DNA from: a bacterium
Lineage (GTDB): Bacteria; Planctomycetota; Planctomycetia; Pirellulales; Pirellulaceae
Direction of reading: 5' to 3'
Length of the DNA: 64,000 nt
Assembly: GCA_030430075.1 (NCBI GenBank)
Contig: JAUIGN010000047.1
Location: 1 to 64,000 of the forward strand
Every line of letters begins with the position of its first letter. The first letter of the stretch is position 1. Of this stretch, positions 1-7,656 are shown piece by piece. Made by a program: the position numbers and the translations under genes. A model generated the notes under the pieces. That model was given only the letters and a program-made list of their open reading frames with translations. It was not told where the DNA came from and did not search any database.

Positions 1-41
1 GCGAGCAATTTGCCCAGATTTGCGATATCCTTGACCTTCAT
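1..41 (-). CDS. 5' end of an unidentified gene running off the left edge
   Basis: On the minus strand an ATG at 41-39 opens a frame beginning MKVKDIANLGKLLA that leaves the window. A GGAGG Shine-Dalgarno sequence lies about 9 bases upstream, inside the left arm of an inverted repeat. Only 13 codons are visible, so no family can be assigned. It could also be a chance start next to a hairpin. Confidence 0.35.
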   Translation of the reverse strand, partial: MKVKDIANLGKLL

Positions 42-44
42 GGG

Positions 45-94
45 ACGACCCTCCGTGGTTTCCATGTGAAACAGTTTGACACACGGAGGGTCGT
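45..94. repeat. 13-bp inverted repeat (hairpin)
   Basis: ACGACCCTCCGTG at 45-57 is exactly reversed at 82-94, with a 24-base loop. On the plus strand the right arm is followed by TCTTTTCTG, a modest T tract, so it may act as a terminator. It sits between the serine recombinase gene and the gene leaving the left edge, both on the minus strand. It could also be a recombinase site. Confidence 0.55.
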
Positions 95-183
95 TCTTTT
101 CTGTGATTCGCGTCAAGACAGATATCACACGGCTACGTCACGACTTACTTACGCTAGCAGGCGTGCAACTTGGCGCTGTCCAA

Positions 184-1416
184 CTAGTCCAGCCCCGGAA
201 ACAGTCGCTCGCGGATCTTTCCAATGACGACAGTGCGCAGCCACTGCTCCGGCACCCGTTTGCCGTTTTGGCAGATGCGCGCAATGTAACCCGGGCATAC
301 GTACGTCGTATATTCCCGTTCCGCGCCATTCTTCGTGATGTACTTCGACGGTGACGGGGTCATGGAACGACCGCAATGGCCGCAGCGAACCAGCCCAGTG
401 AGCAGGTACTTAAGGGCGAGTCCCGGTGCCCTTGGCGCGATCAGCTTGTCCGTCGATCCCTTCTTCTGCTTCCGCGATTCGGCGACCCTTTCCCGTCGGG
501 CTTGACGTACCGCCTGCACGGCATCCCAGGTCTCGCGGCTGACAATCGGTTTGCAGAAGCCCGGCACACGAATCATGTCCTCCTCGGCGTTCCGTTCCAC
601 AACGCGGGTATCCCCCACGATGCCGGTCGAATTCCGTTCCCAAAGCAACTCGCCATAGTAGATGGGATTGTCCAGCCAGTAGCCAACGCTCGGCGGTTGG
701 AACGGCTTGAGAGACGGCGCTATATCGGGATGACTGTTCAAGAATCGAGCGAGGCGAGTCTGTCCAAAGCCGTTGTCGAGAGCCGTTTTGAACGTGAGTT
801 CGATGATCCATGCCTTCGCGGGATCAGGTACAAGGACGCGATGGTCAACTTCCTGACAACCATTCACTTCTCTCATCACATTTTCCAGCCGAAAGCCGAA
901 AGGTACAGGGCCTCCCGGCCAGCGACCCTGGCGCGCAGCGTCTCGCTTTCCCCGTAGCACGTTGTGGGCCTTGATGCGGCCGTCTTCGGTGGCTCGCATC
1001 ATCTCGAACGCCCCGAGTGCTTTTCCAGCAGGACTGGTCGGGTCATCAAAATTGACGTCTGCCGTCAAGATTAGAACGCCATAAGTGTCGAAGAGCTGCT
1101 TGCGGATCGTGGGCAACTCCTCGACTCGGCCGAATCGCTCGATCGTATCGACCAAGATCAAGTCTGCAGTGACACTGCCTGCCTTGATGTCTCGCATCAT
1201 GGCCTGATAACCGGGCCGTTTCCTCAAATACCGTCCGCTCTTGCCATCATCGCGGTAAATCTTGACGATCGTCCACGGATAGCCCATCGCCTTCAGACGC
1301 GACTGGATCTGGTCGAGTTGTTGATCGGGACTCCGTTTGTTCTGTTGGTCGGTACTCATTCGCAGGTAAATGACGCAACGGTACGGCGACCTTGGATCAA
1401 AGTGCCTTTTGAGCAT
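184..1416 (-). CDS. Serine recombinase (resolvase/invertase family)
   Basis: This is a 410-residue site-specific DNA recombinase. The N-terminus has the resolvase core beginning CVIYLRMSTDQQ, where the Ser of RMSTDQ is the expected nucleophile. The region from about residue 150 to 290 resembles the Recombinase domain, with KAHNVLRGKRDAARQG and LNSHPD. Near the C-terminus CGHCGRSMTP and YVCPGY form a Cys4-type zinc ribbon (about residues 340-385). It is shorter than many large serine integrases of 450-600 residues because the coiled-coil region after the ribbon is nearly absent. The small gene upstream overlaps its start by about 20 bases, so the two are probably co-transcribed. It may mobilise the left part of the element at 1-6755. 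Confidence 0.9.
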   Translation of the reverse strand: MLKRHFDPRSPYRCVIYLRMSTDQQNKRSPDQQLDQIQSRLKAMGYPWTIVKIYRDDGKSGRYLRKRPGYQAMMRDIKAGSVTADLILVDTIERFGRVEELPTIRKQLFDTYGVLILTADVNFDDPTSPAGKALGAFEMMRATEDGRIKAHNVLRGKRDAARQGRWPGGPVPFGFRLENVMREVNGCQEVDHRVLVPDPAKAWIIELTFKTALDNGFGQTRLARFLNSHPDIAPSLKPFQPPSVGYWLDNPIYYGELLWERNSTGIVGDTRVVERNAEEDMIRVPGFCKPIVSRETWDAVQAVRQARRERVAESRKQKKGSTDKLIAPRAPGLALKYLLTGLVRCGHCGRSMTPSPSKYITKNGAEREYTTYVCPGYIARICQNGKRVPEQWLRTVVIGKIRERLFPGLD

Positions 1417-1684
1417 TGTGCCTTTCCCTTTCAGCGCCTCCGTCGAAAATGTCGGAGGCGATCACGTTGGCGATGTGATTAATCAGGCGGTCGTGCCGCA
1501 GGCAACTGACCTGAGTCAACAGCCTTCGCCGATGAACCGCCGACAAATTAGTTGGGAACGGAATCTGACCGCTGGCGCAGAGTCTCGCCAATCGGCCGAG
1601 ATCCGGTTCTCGGTCCCCAGCCGAGTTTGTCTCGCGTAAGCCAGTGCATGTTTCGGGTTGGTCTGAAGAATCGGGACAAGGCAT
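1397..1684 (-). CDS. Small recombinase-associated protein
   Basis: This 95-residue basic protein has no family I can name with certainty. The start is set at the ATG at 1684 because a GGAGGT Shine-Dalgarno lies 4 bases before it; an upstream TTG is possible. The C-terminal half reads like a real helical segment (RLARLCASGQIPFP, then LRHDRLINHIANVIA). Its stop overlaps the serine recombinase start, which points to translational coupling and a joint role, perhaps as a directionality or DNA-binding partner. That role is inferred from position only. Confidence 0.6.
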   Translation of the reverse strand: MPCPDSSDQPETCTGLRETNSAGDREPDLGRLARLCASGQIPFPTNLSAVHRRRLLTQVSCLRHDRLINHIANVIASDIFDGGAERERHNAQKAL

Positions 1685-1948
1685 AGCGACCTCCAATCAG
1701 TCAGGAGACGTCGCAAATGCCAATTGCGAAATACACGCGGTATTCCGGAAGCTAGGCATTTGCGCGCGGGAAAGATGGCGGTCACCGTCGACCGTCATTG
1801 GATTCGCAAACCGGACGGTTTGCCGGCGTCAGAACGCCGTGATCGAGCCGCGCGGCGGATGCCGTATTCGCCGATAAGCACCCTTACGAAGGCGGTAGCA
1901 TCGTTGAGTACGTAGACGAAGTGCCGACTTGCAGTTACAGGCCGACTC

Positions 1949-2746
1949 TTATGTGGCGTCTGCCTCGCGCCGGCCCTTGGGCCGCCGACCGTTCTTGCGG
2001 TCAATCTGCTGACGTTCAGCATCGTCAACATCGCCGCCAGACGGCTGCTTCTTTCGAAGCTCTTTTGCGACGTTGTTGCGGATTGCATATTGATGCACGG
2101 CGATGAGCAAACCGTTTAGAAAGCGCTGATGGCAAGAATTGTCTGACGGCGCCATCACCAATTCACCAACGAGTTCGGCCCCCGTTGGCGTGCAAATGAA
2201 ATCGCCGCAGGCTGGGTGGAGCCCGAAGAGGTGCCCATGGAAAAGGTGAACATAATGTTCGTCGCTGTGGTTGGACGGCAGCATCTGATCCAAGTGCCAC
2301 AAACGGTGAAATACTACACCTTCCTCCGCCAAGGAAAACTTGACATGGAGCCTTTCGAGCAACAACAGCCACACTGCCGAATAACATTGGTGAAACGAGG
2401 ATCGGCACTCGTAAGAGAGTACATCCAGCACCTTCTTTTCCATCGTGTGCCCTGTGCGCCGTCCGATCTTCCTCATCTTCTCAGCCCAGCGATCCAGCGA
2501 CAGCTGCAGGTCTTCCGTCCCTCCGCGGCAAAGTGCGTCGCATGTTTCCCCGAGAATCTCCTCGACGAATTCCTTGTAACAAGTTTGGACTTCATCTTCG
2601 TACTGGGGCGGGCCGAGAACATCGCCGGTGCGCCGATAAAAGCTCGACACATCCAATTCCGTGTCTCGCGCACTCTGCAACATCAGTTCAAGCTGCTCGA
2701 CGACCGTGCCACGATTTAACTCCTCTTCGGCATCGTCTTTGGTCAA
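1949..2746 (-). CDS. Hypothetical protein, 265 residues
   Basis: I do not recognise this protein. It starts MTKDDAEEELNRGTVVEQ, is rich in Glu, Asp and His in the middle (for example SDEHYVHLFHGHLFGLHP around residue 160), and ends in a very basic tail (KKQPSGGDVDDAERQQ, then RKNGRRPKGRREADAT). No membrane segment or signal peptide is seen. It lies in the integrated element, in the same direction as the serine recombinase pair and the 83-residue gene upstream, and may be cargo of the element. Confidence 0.65.
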   Translation of the reverse strand: MTKDDAEEELNRGTVVEQLELMLQSARDTELDVSSFYRRTGDVLGPPQYEDEVQTCYKEFVEEILGETCDALCRGGTEDLQLSLDRWAEKMRKIGRRTGHTMEKKVLDVLSYECRSSFHQCYSAVWLLLLERLHVKFSLAEEGVVFHRLWHLDQMLPSNHSDEHYVHLFHGHLFGLHPACGDFICTPTGAELVGELVMAPSDNSCHQRFLNGLLIAVHQYAIRNNVAKELRKKQPSGGDVDDAERQQIDRKNGRRPKGRREADAT

Positions 2747-2848
2747 CGACGCGTCGGCGAAAACGCGGCGGGAACCGTTACTACGCGCTAGCGGTAGTAG
2801 AGTTGCCAGAATATACGCCTCCTGGATCGGACGGTCTTCAACGGCACC

Positions 2849-3100
2849 TCACTCTGCCAGGCAGAGGGCCCAGAAGCAGTCCACGATCTTTTGGCGATTG
2901 GCGGAGTCCTTGCCGCGTTCGCCGTAAAGTCCCTGCTTGCGAATCCACCACTGGTCGAGCGGCAACGGGCCAAGCACCGCTTGTTTCCGGCACAGCTCAA
3001 GCTTGAAGTTTGTGCGGATGCCTGTACCGTCGCAGTTCGACCCATGAAGGAAATCGGGCAGATTAATCTCGATGGCGTGATTGTTGATAACTCCGCTCAC
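2849..3100 (-). CDS. Hypothetical small protein, 83 residues
   Basis: A GTG start at 3100 is preceded by AAGGA about 9 bases upstream. The product (MSGVINNHAIEINLPDFLHG...) has no recognisable domain; INLPDFLHG and QKIVDCFWALC look protein-like rather than random. It is followed by the 265-residue gene on the same strand after about 100 bases. It could be the N-terminal remnant of a longer gene in a decaying element. Confidence 0.45.
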   Translation of the reverse strand: MSGVINNHAIEINLPDFLHGSNCDGTGIRTNFKLELCRKQAVLGPLPLDQWWIRKQGLYGERGKDSANRQKIVDCFWALCLAE

Positions 3101-3538
3101 TTTTCACATCCTTGCATTCGGCGGGTTGCGTGAGCGCATTCTACTTCATGCTCGCGCTTGAGGAAATCGAACTTCAAGGTCGATTCGCTCCAGTCACCTT
3201 GACGACCACCGACGCGGTGACGTTATTGAACTTAGTTTCGTGCGGCCTGTCAGCAATCATGAAACCTACGGTAGGCAAGACCGATTGCCGCGTTTTAGGC
3301 AACTCCCGGCCTCGATGCTAAGCCGCTTTTGTTCATCATGTCGCCGTTCAAATCCTACGGCGCTCTCTCAATACATTTTGACGCGTCCGAGCCGTTTATT
3401 TAGCTAGCATCATGGGCATTGTTTGCCGCTTGAAATGTGGCACAGTCTTTCCTCAGTCGGCGTCCTCGTCGTCGCGCGCAAATGCCTAGCTTCCGTCGTG
3501 ATCGTTGAAAAACGGAGCTTCGGAAAGCGTGTAAGGCA
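3101..3538. other. Intergenic region between divergent element genes
   Basis: This holds no convincing gene on either strand. It is less GC-rich than the surroundings and separates the minus-strand hypothetical genes from the plus-strand integrase, so promoters for both sides should lie here. One weak plus-strand candidate is listed separately. Confidence 0.5.
3378..3406 (+). promoter_or_regulatory. Candidate promoter for the plus-strand integrase
   Basis: TTGACG at 3378-3383 and TAGCTA at 3401-3406 are separated by 17 bases. The -10 match is poor and the integrase ATG is about 130 bases downstream, so this is tentative. Confidence 0.25.
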
Positions 3539-5014
3539 ATGGACAACAGCAGGTTAAGTCGTTCACCGGCAAGCAATAATGGGCACCGCCATGCGAAATC
3601 ATGGTCCGAAAAGTACGGCGACCGGCACGGACTGCAGCGGGTTCGAGAGTTTCCGCGGGGTATACGGCCTCCTCAACGTGTTCGGATCTATGCCCGCGGC
3701 GAGAGATTCTTGCTGCAGTGGTGGGATGCAAGGGAACGCGCCACGCTGAACGAACGTGTCGATGGTGACCTCGTCGAGGCTATTTCGCGGGCACGAGACA
3801 TTGACACGCGACTCGAACATTTCAAGTCGTCAGGCCGCAAGCCTCAACGATTCGAGTTTACCAAGGTGGTCGACCAGTACACGGCCGATCTGCAACGCCG
3901 CGCGGATGCCGGTGAGATTGATATCGGGACGGTTTGCCGGTACGAGGCTTCACTACGTCGCCACTTCGTACCGTTTGTTCAGCAGCTGGCGGTCTCGAAG
4001 AAGTACCCGCACGTGGCCAAGATCGATCGCGAGTTTCAGTTGGAATTTGCGGCCCACATGAACCATGTTCAGGTTTCCCCGAACGGACACGAGAACAGCC
4101 GGCGCCGACCGATAAAGCAACCTGGATTCGTCCTGGACGTCGTCCGCGCGATGCTCGAATGGGCTTCCGACCCAGATCGCGGCAATTTGCTACCAGAAGG
4201 TTTTCGAAACCCGTTTGCTGCGCGAAAACGAGGAACCCGGCAGATCGCCACGGACCCGCTCAGTGAACCTGGTATTACCATTCCGATGGCCACGTCTCTG
4301 ATCGCAGCTTGCGATGCATACCAACTCTCGATCTTTGCCCCGCTGCTGTTCTATGGCCTGCGTCCCAGCGAACTTGGCTGGATCTTCCGTGAAAACATCG
4401 AAGCTGAATGGCTCCGAGTGCCGTGCAGCGCGGACCTCGACTACTTCACCAAGGGGCGCCGCGACAAGTCGTTTCCGATCGTCGACTGCCTCCGTCCTCT
4501 CTGGGAAGCCAGTCGTGGCAGCGTCACTGGACTCCTGTACGTCAACCGGACTGTTGCAGAAGGTCGAAGCAACCCCGCTTTCCTTGGATGGTCTGCCGCT
4601 CAACTGGCTGCCGAGTTTCGCCGCAGCTGCACCGCCGTCAAGGCGCCGAACGCACGCCAGCGGAGGCGCATTCGCAACCAGGTGATGAAGGAATCCGGCC
4701 AGTTGAACTACGATCATGTAGAGGCCGAGTTCAAAAAGCTCTCCAGGCAATTGGAGTGGCCAGCGAATGCCACCCTTAAGGATCTGCGGCATCTGTTTAG
4801 CACCTGCTTGGAGGATGCAGGCGTTCCGGAATTCTACCGCCGCTACATGATGGGCCAATCGTTCGGCAAGGCACCGATTGTCGCCTACACGCACATCACC
4901 GAGTCGCCTGTTAGAACGTATTATCAAGTTGCGTTAGAGTCAAAGTTCGCTCCGATCATGGAAGCGATCGAAAACCGTTGGCGGGCGCTGAAAGCTATGC
5001 CATCCCTCATCTAG
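3539..5014 (+). CDS. Tyrosine recombinase / phage-type integrase
   Basis: This 491-residue protein has an N-terminal SAM-like core-binding region (about residues 100-230) and a C-terminal catalytic domain (about 245-470). Visible catalytic positions are Arg in YGLRPSEL, Lys in FTKGRRDKS, LRH in LKDLRHLFSTC, and the probable nucleophile Tyr in VAYTHITES. Two boxes are unusual: the first His of the HxLRH box is Lys, and the usual GH before the nucleophile is GQ (MMGQSF). It converges on a second, related integrase (5247-6620). It probably belongs to the same integrated element, or to a second element nested in it. Confidence 0.85.
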   Translation: MDNSRLSRSPASNNGHRHAKSWSEKYGDRHGLQRVREFPRGIRPPQRVRIYARGERFLLQWWDARERATLNERVDGDLVEAISRARDIDTRLEHFKSSGRKPQRFEFTKVVDQYTADLQRRADAGEIDIGTVCRYEASLRRHFVPFVQQLAVSKKYPHVAKIDREFQLEFAAHMNHVQVSPNGHENSRRRPIKQPGFVLDVVRAMLEWASDPDRGNLLPEGFRNPFAARKRGTRQIATDPLSEPGITIPMATSLIAACDAYQLSIFAPLLFYGLRPSELGWIFRENIEAEWLRVPCSADLDYFTKGRRDKSFPIVDCLRPLWEASRGSVTGLLYVNRTVAEGRSNPAFLGWSAAQLAAEFRRSCTAVKAPNARQRRRIRNQVMKESGQLNYDHVEAEFKKLSRQLEWPANATLKDLRHLFSTCLEDAGVPEFYRRYMMGQSFGKAPIVAYTHITESPVRTYYQVALESKFAPIMEAIENRWRALKAMPSLI

Positions 5015-5250
5015 TTATAACGCGTTTGTCGCATTAATTTAGCAAAACGCCGACTCCTGCAGCCCGTTGGTGGTCGCCCACGAGATTTCTTGCCTGCCAG
5101 ACAATGTGCTGGCGGTACGTTGTTCCCATCCGAGGCGCGCGTGAGCGCCCCCGGCGGCCCGCCGGGACGGAACTCCAGCCTTTTCTCCGCAATGCGTCTC
5201 ATTTCGGTTTGAATCCGGAGCATCTTTTGCTTCTGTCGGCTGTTCTTCAT
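5011..5250 (-). CDS. Small ORF overlapping the integrase stop
   Basis: This 79-residue frame begins at an ATG that overlaps the TGA of the upstream integrase in the arrangement CAATGA, which favours translational coupling. The first 30 residues (MKNSRQKQKMLRIQTEMRR...) would form a strongly basic helix, as in small DNA-binding or excisionase-like proteins. The remainder is compositionally less convincing, and its end overlaps the convergent integrase stop by 4 bases. Function is unknown. Confidence 0.4.
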   Translation of the reverse strand: MKNSRQKQKMLRIQTEMRRIAEKRLEFRPGGPPGALTRASDGNNVPPAHCLAGKKSRGRPPTGCRSRRFAKLMRQTRYN

Positions 5251-6620
5251 TGTTTAGCAGCGATAAAACCTTGCGCCATAGCGACCACAGGGCGGTCCAA
5301 CATTGCAGCTTCCAGTTGTCGCCGTTTGGTTTCAGGCCTCGTATGCGTGTAGACGGCCGTCATACCCAGTCCACAGCCATTGGCACCGAAACTCGTCGGT
5401 GCATGCCCCATAAGTTCGTTGCGAATCAACGGATCAACGTTGGCATCTTGCAGGCAAGTCGCAAAAGTATGGCGCAGCGTCTTGGGCGCGGTGATTTCGG
5501 GCATACCGCAATGGTCAGTGATTCTCATAAACTCTTTTCGCAACCAATCGTACTTCAAGGCGCCAAGATCACGCCAAATTGTCTTCGCGGCAGCGGCGAG
5601 ACCGCTGCGATCGGTGGTTCCATTTCGTTCGGATCGGCATACCAGTTCGCGTTCCAACTGCTGGCGTCCGTAATCGATGAGTGGCGGCTGATGACCGCTA
5701 AGACATCGCCGCTGCAGAAACACCGGCCCGGTGTTACGGGTGTCGATGTGGTGCCGGAGAAGGGCGTGCAGCGCCGGCACAAGCGGGATCGCCCGCTCGT
5801 TGCGAGTTTTCACCTTCCAGCCAAGCTTCGGTTTGTTGCGGACGTAGAGCCAGCCCTCATTGAGGTCCAAGTCGTCCGGGAGGAACAGATGAATCAGTTC
5901 ACCAGGTCGCATCCCTGTCAGCATGAGCGTTGCGAAGATGGGAAACTGCCATTGGTCGCAGGCTGTGAGAAACCGACGCTCCATGTCGCTCGAAAAGACG
6001 ATGATCGGTTTGGGATCTTCGACAGGAATGCGGTGGATCTCGATCGTCAGGAAGGGGTTCTCGGCGTAGGGAGGCAGATGGCGATGTCGGGCAGCATAAT
6101 TGAACAGCGTCGAGCAGGTTTCGAGCACGTACTTCACGCCGTTGTCTCGAAGGCGACGCTTACATGCGTTGGCATGGCCATTGGGCGCGACGTTGAGCGC
6201 CCGCAAGTAGCGCACGAATTCCTCGGCCTGCGCGGCGCGGAAGTCGGAAACGCGTCGCAGGGGGCGTACGTCTCGAATGAAGTTCAGTAAATGTTGCGTC
6301 GCTGAACTGTACCGTCGGATTGTGTGCAGTGACGAGCGTCGGATGTGCTCGTGATGGTCAAGCCAGTGTTGGCGTAAGGCAGGGATCGAGATGGGTTCGA
6401 AGCCCAGGGCCGAGGGCGCGCCGACTTCGAGTTGAGCATTGGTCTCCGCGGCCATCTGCCGGGCGGCTTCGCGGTCGGGTCCGACGCGGGGCTGGTGGCG
6501 CTGGCCATGCTCCTGGTAGCACAGATACCAGACGCGGCCGCGGAGGTAGGCGCGGACGCGTCCGATTCGGAACGAGGTGGACTTCTTGGATGGCTTACGC
6601 GTGCGTTGGGAAGCAGGCAT
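5247..6620 (-). CDS. Tyrosine recombinase / integrase next to tRNA-Ser
   Basis: This 457-residue site-specific recombinase has a basic N-terminal arm, a SAM-like core-binding domain (about residues 85-200) and a catalytic domain (about 220-440). Catalytic positions seen are Arg in TGMRPGEL, Lys in WKVKTRNER, LRH in KTLRHTFATC, His in LMGHAPT and Tyr in AVYTHTRPE. The first box His is Lys, as in many integrases. A GAGGAGAG Shine-Dalgarno lies about 6 bases before the ATG at 6620. The gene starts 135 bases from the 3' end of a tRNA-Ser gene, the usual arrangement for an island integrase using the tRNA 3' end as attachment site. Confidence 0.88.
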   Translation of the reverse strand: MPASQRTRKPSKKSTSFRIGRVRAYLRGRVWYLCYQEHGQRHQPRVGPDREAARQMAAETNAQLEVGAPSALGFEPISIPALRQHWLDHHEHIRRSSLHTIRRYSSATQHLLNFIRDVRPLRRVSDFRAAQAEEFVRYLRALNVAPNGHANACKRRLRDNGVKYVLETCSTLFNYAARHRHLPPYAENPFLTIEIHRIPVEDPKPIIVFSSDMERRFLTACDQWQFPIFATLMLTGMRPGELIHLFLPDDLDLNEGWLYVRNKPKLGWKVKTRNERAIPLVPALHALLRHHIDTRNTGPVFLQRRCLSGHQPPLIDYGRQQLERELVCRSERNGTTDRSGLAAAAKTIWRDLGALKYDWLRKEFMRITDHCGMPEITAPKTLRHTFATCLQDANVDPLIRNELMGHAPTSFGANGCGLGMTAVYTHTRPETKRRQLEAAMLDRPVVAMAQGFIAAKQ

Positions 6621-6646
6621 ATCGGGCTCTCCTCAGAGAAGCTCTC

Positions 6647-6678
6647 CGCTACAAAACGCTACAAAAAGCGCTACAAAC
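6647..6678. repeat. Three direct repeats CGCTACAAA upstream of the integrase
   Basis: CGCTACAAA starts at 6647, 6657 and 6669, so the repeats are spaced 10 and 12 bases, about one helical turn apart. They lie between the integrase start and the tRNA-Ser 3' end, where integrase arm-type sites or autoregulatory operators are expected. Confidence 0.6.
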
Positions 6679-6711
6679 GGGAACTTCCGGGAGTGGCCCA
6701 GAAACGCAAAT

Positions 6712-6742
6712 GCCCGTGAACGTTTAAGTTACGTTCACGGGC
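6712..6742 (-). terminator. 12-bp hairpin downstream of tRNA-Ser
   Basis: GCCCGTGAACGT at 6712-6723 is perfectly reversed at 6731-6742 with a 7-base loop. It begins 12 bases beyond the tRNA 3' end, and on the minus strand is followed by the short T-containing stretch ATTTGCGTTT. It most likely terminates the tRNA transcript. Confidence 0.6.
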
Positions 6743-6754
6743 AACAAGCAAGAG

Positions 6755-6841
6755 CGGAGAGGACAGGATTCGAACCTGCGGACCCCGTTAGGAGTCACGG
6801 ATTTAGCAAACCCGCGCTTTCGACCACTCAGCCACCTCTCC
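6755..6841 (-). tRNA. tRNA-Ser(GCU)
   Basis: On the minus strand the acceptor stem GGAGAGG (6841-6835) pairs with CCTCTCC (6762-6756), and the discriminator is G at 6755, as in serine tRNAs. The anticodon loop reads TTTGCTAAA (anticodon GCU, codons AGC/AGU). A long variable arm of the class II type follows, then GGTTCGAATCC as the T loop region. CCA is not encoded. The recombinase gene and repeats directly downstream suggest that its 3' end serves as an attachment site. Confidence 0.95.
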
Positions 6842-7151
6842 AATTGCCGTGTCTGGCGAACGCTCGATTCTAATCAATCACCTAGTCAATTCAAAGTGGC
6901 TGGCGGCAAATCTGTTGGCTGAAAATGGGGAGACTGGGCGGCCGCATGGGGGCAAAATGCGGCCGCTCGTCCGGGTCGGCGGTCTCCCGCCGAATCTAAT
7001 GCAGGCCGAGCGGTGCCGACGAGTTGATTCGGCGGCTGGCTGATTCTTGTCGTGGGGTCTGGTAGGGTAGCGCCCAGTCGTACCCACCATCGGCACCATA
7101 CGCGGGGGCGCCGTCCGGATCGGCGAGCGCAGACCCCGGAGGAGAATGCAA
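6842..7151. other. Intergenic region with two strong inverted repeats
   Basis: No gene is seen. Besides the tRNA promoter it holds GCGGCCGCAT (6938-6947) reversed at 6957-6966 with a 9-base loop, and CCGCCGAATC (6987-6996) reversed at 7026-7035. Both stems are perfect over 10 bp. The region leads into the small exported-protein gene at 7152, so the structures may lie in its 5' leader. Confidence 0.5.
6867..6894 (-). promoter_or_regulatory. Probable tRNA-Ser promoter
   Basis: On the minus strand TTGAAT (6894-6889) and TAGAAT (6872-6867) are separated by 16 bases. The -10 box ends 25 bases before the mature tRNA 5' end, which is a plausible distance. Confidence 0.55.
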
Positions 7152-7484
7152 ATGCGGATCAACTGCCGTAGCTGGCTTGTCGCCCTGTTTGTCATCCTGG
7201 TCATGGTCGTCTGGGGTATGCAAACCAGTCCGTCCGAGCTGCGAGCTCAGAGCCGACCGGCGACCAGCCCCAAGTTCATCTGGAGCCGCGTGCGGGCCCC
7301 GGGCGGACCCGCCGGGCCGCTCTACGTTTATCGCGCCCCGGTGCCGGGCGGCTGGTTGGTGATGGTTCATCAAGAGCGTGAGCGGGGTGCGCGAAACGGA
7401 GAAGGCTACGGCTATGGCATGGGGGTCGGAAACGGTGTCACCTTCCTGCCGGATCCCGACCACGCGTGGAAGCCTTCCTCGTAA
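7152..7484 (+). CDS. Small exported protein, unknown function
   Basis: The product is about 110 residues. Two ATGs occur 6 bases apart (7146 and 7152). GGAGG at 7138-7142 is 9 bases from the second and only 3 from the first, so 7152 is chosen. The N-terminus is a clear signal peptide: MRINCRSW, then the hydrophobic LVALFVILVMVVWGM, with a possible cleavage near LRAQS. The mature part is short and Gly/Pro-rich (RVRAPGGPAGPLYVYRAPV; NGEGYGYGMGVGNG) with no known domain. It probably acts in the periplasm or cell envelope. Confidence 0.7.
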   Translation: MRINCRSWLVALFVILVMVVWGMQTSPSELRAQSRPATSPKFIWSRVRAPGGPAGPLYVYRAPVPGGWLVMVHQERERGARNGEGYGYGMGVGNGVTFLPDPDHAWKPSS

Positions 7485-7656
7485 GGCCAGGCATCGGAGC
7501 AATGGCGAGCTAAACCTCGCGGCATGGCAACTCGCCACCGTTCTTCGTTGAAGCTTGCCTCGAATTGGCCAATTCGGCGCCACCAGCGCGCTCGTGTCGG
7601 CGCGCGGCGGCCTGGAGACGTCCTTTGACGTAAAACTTACACGGTCCTGGCCGTGC

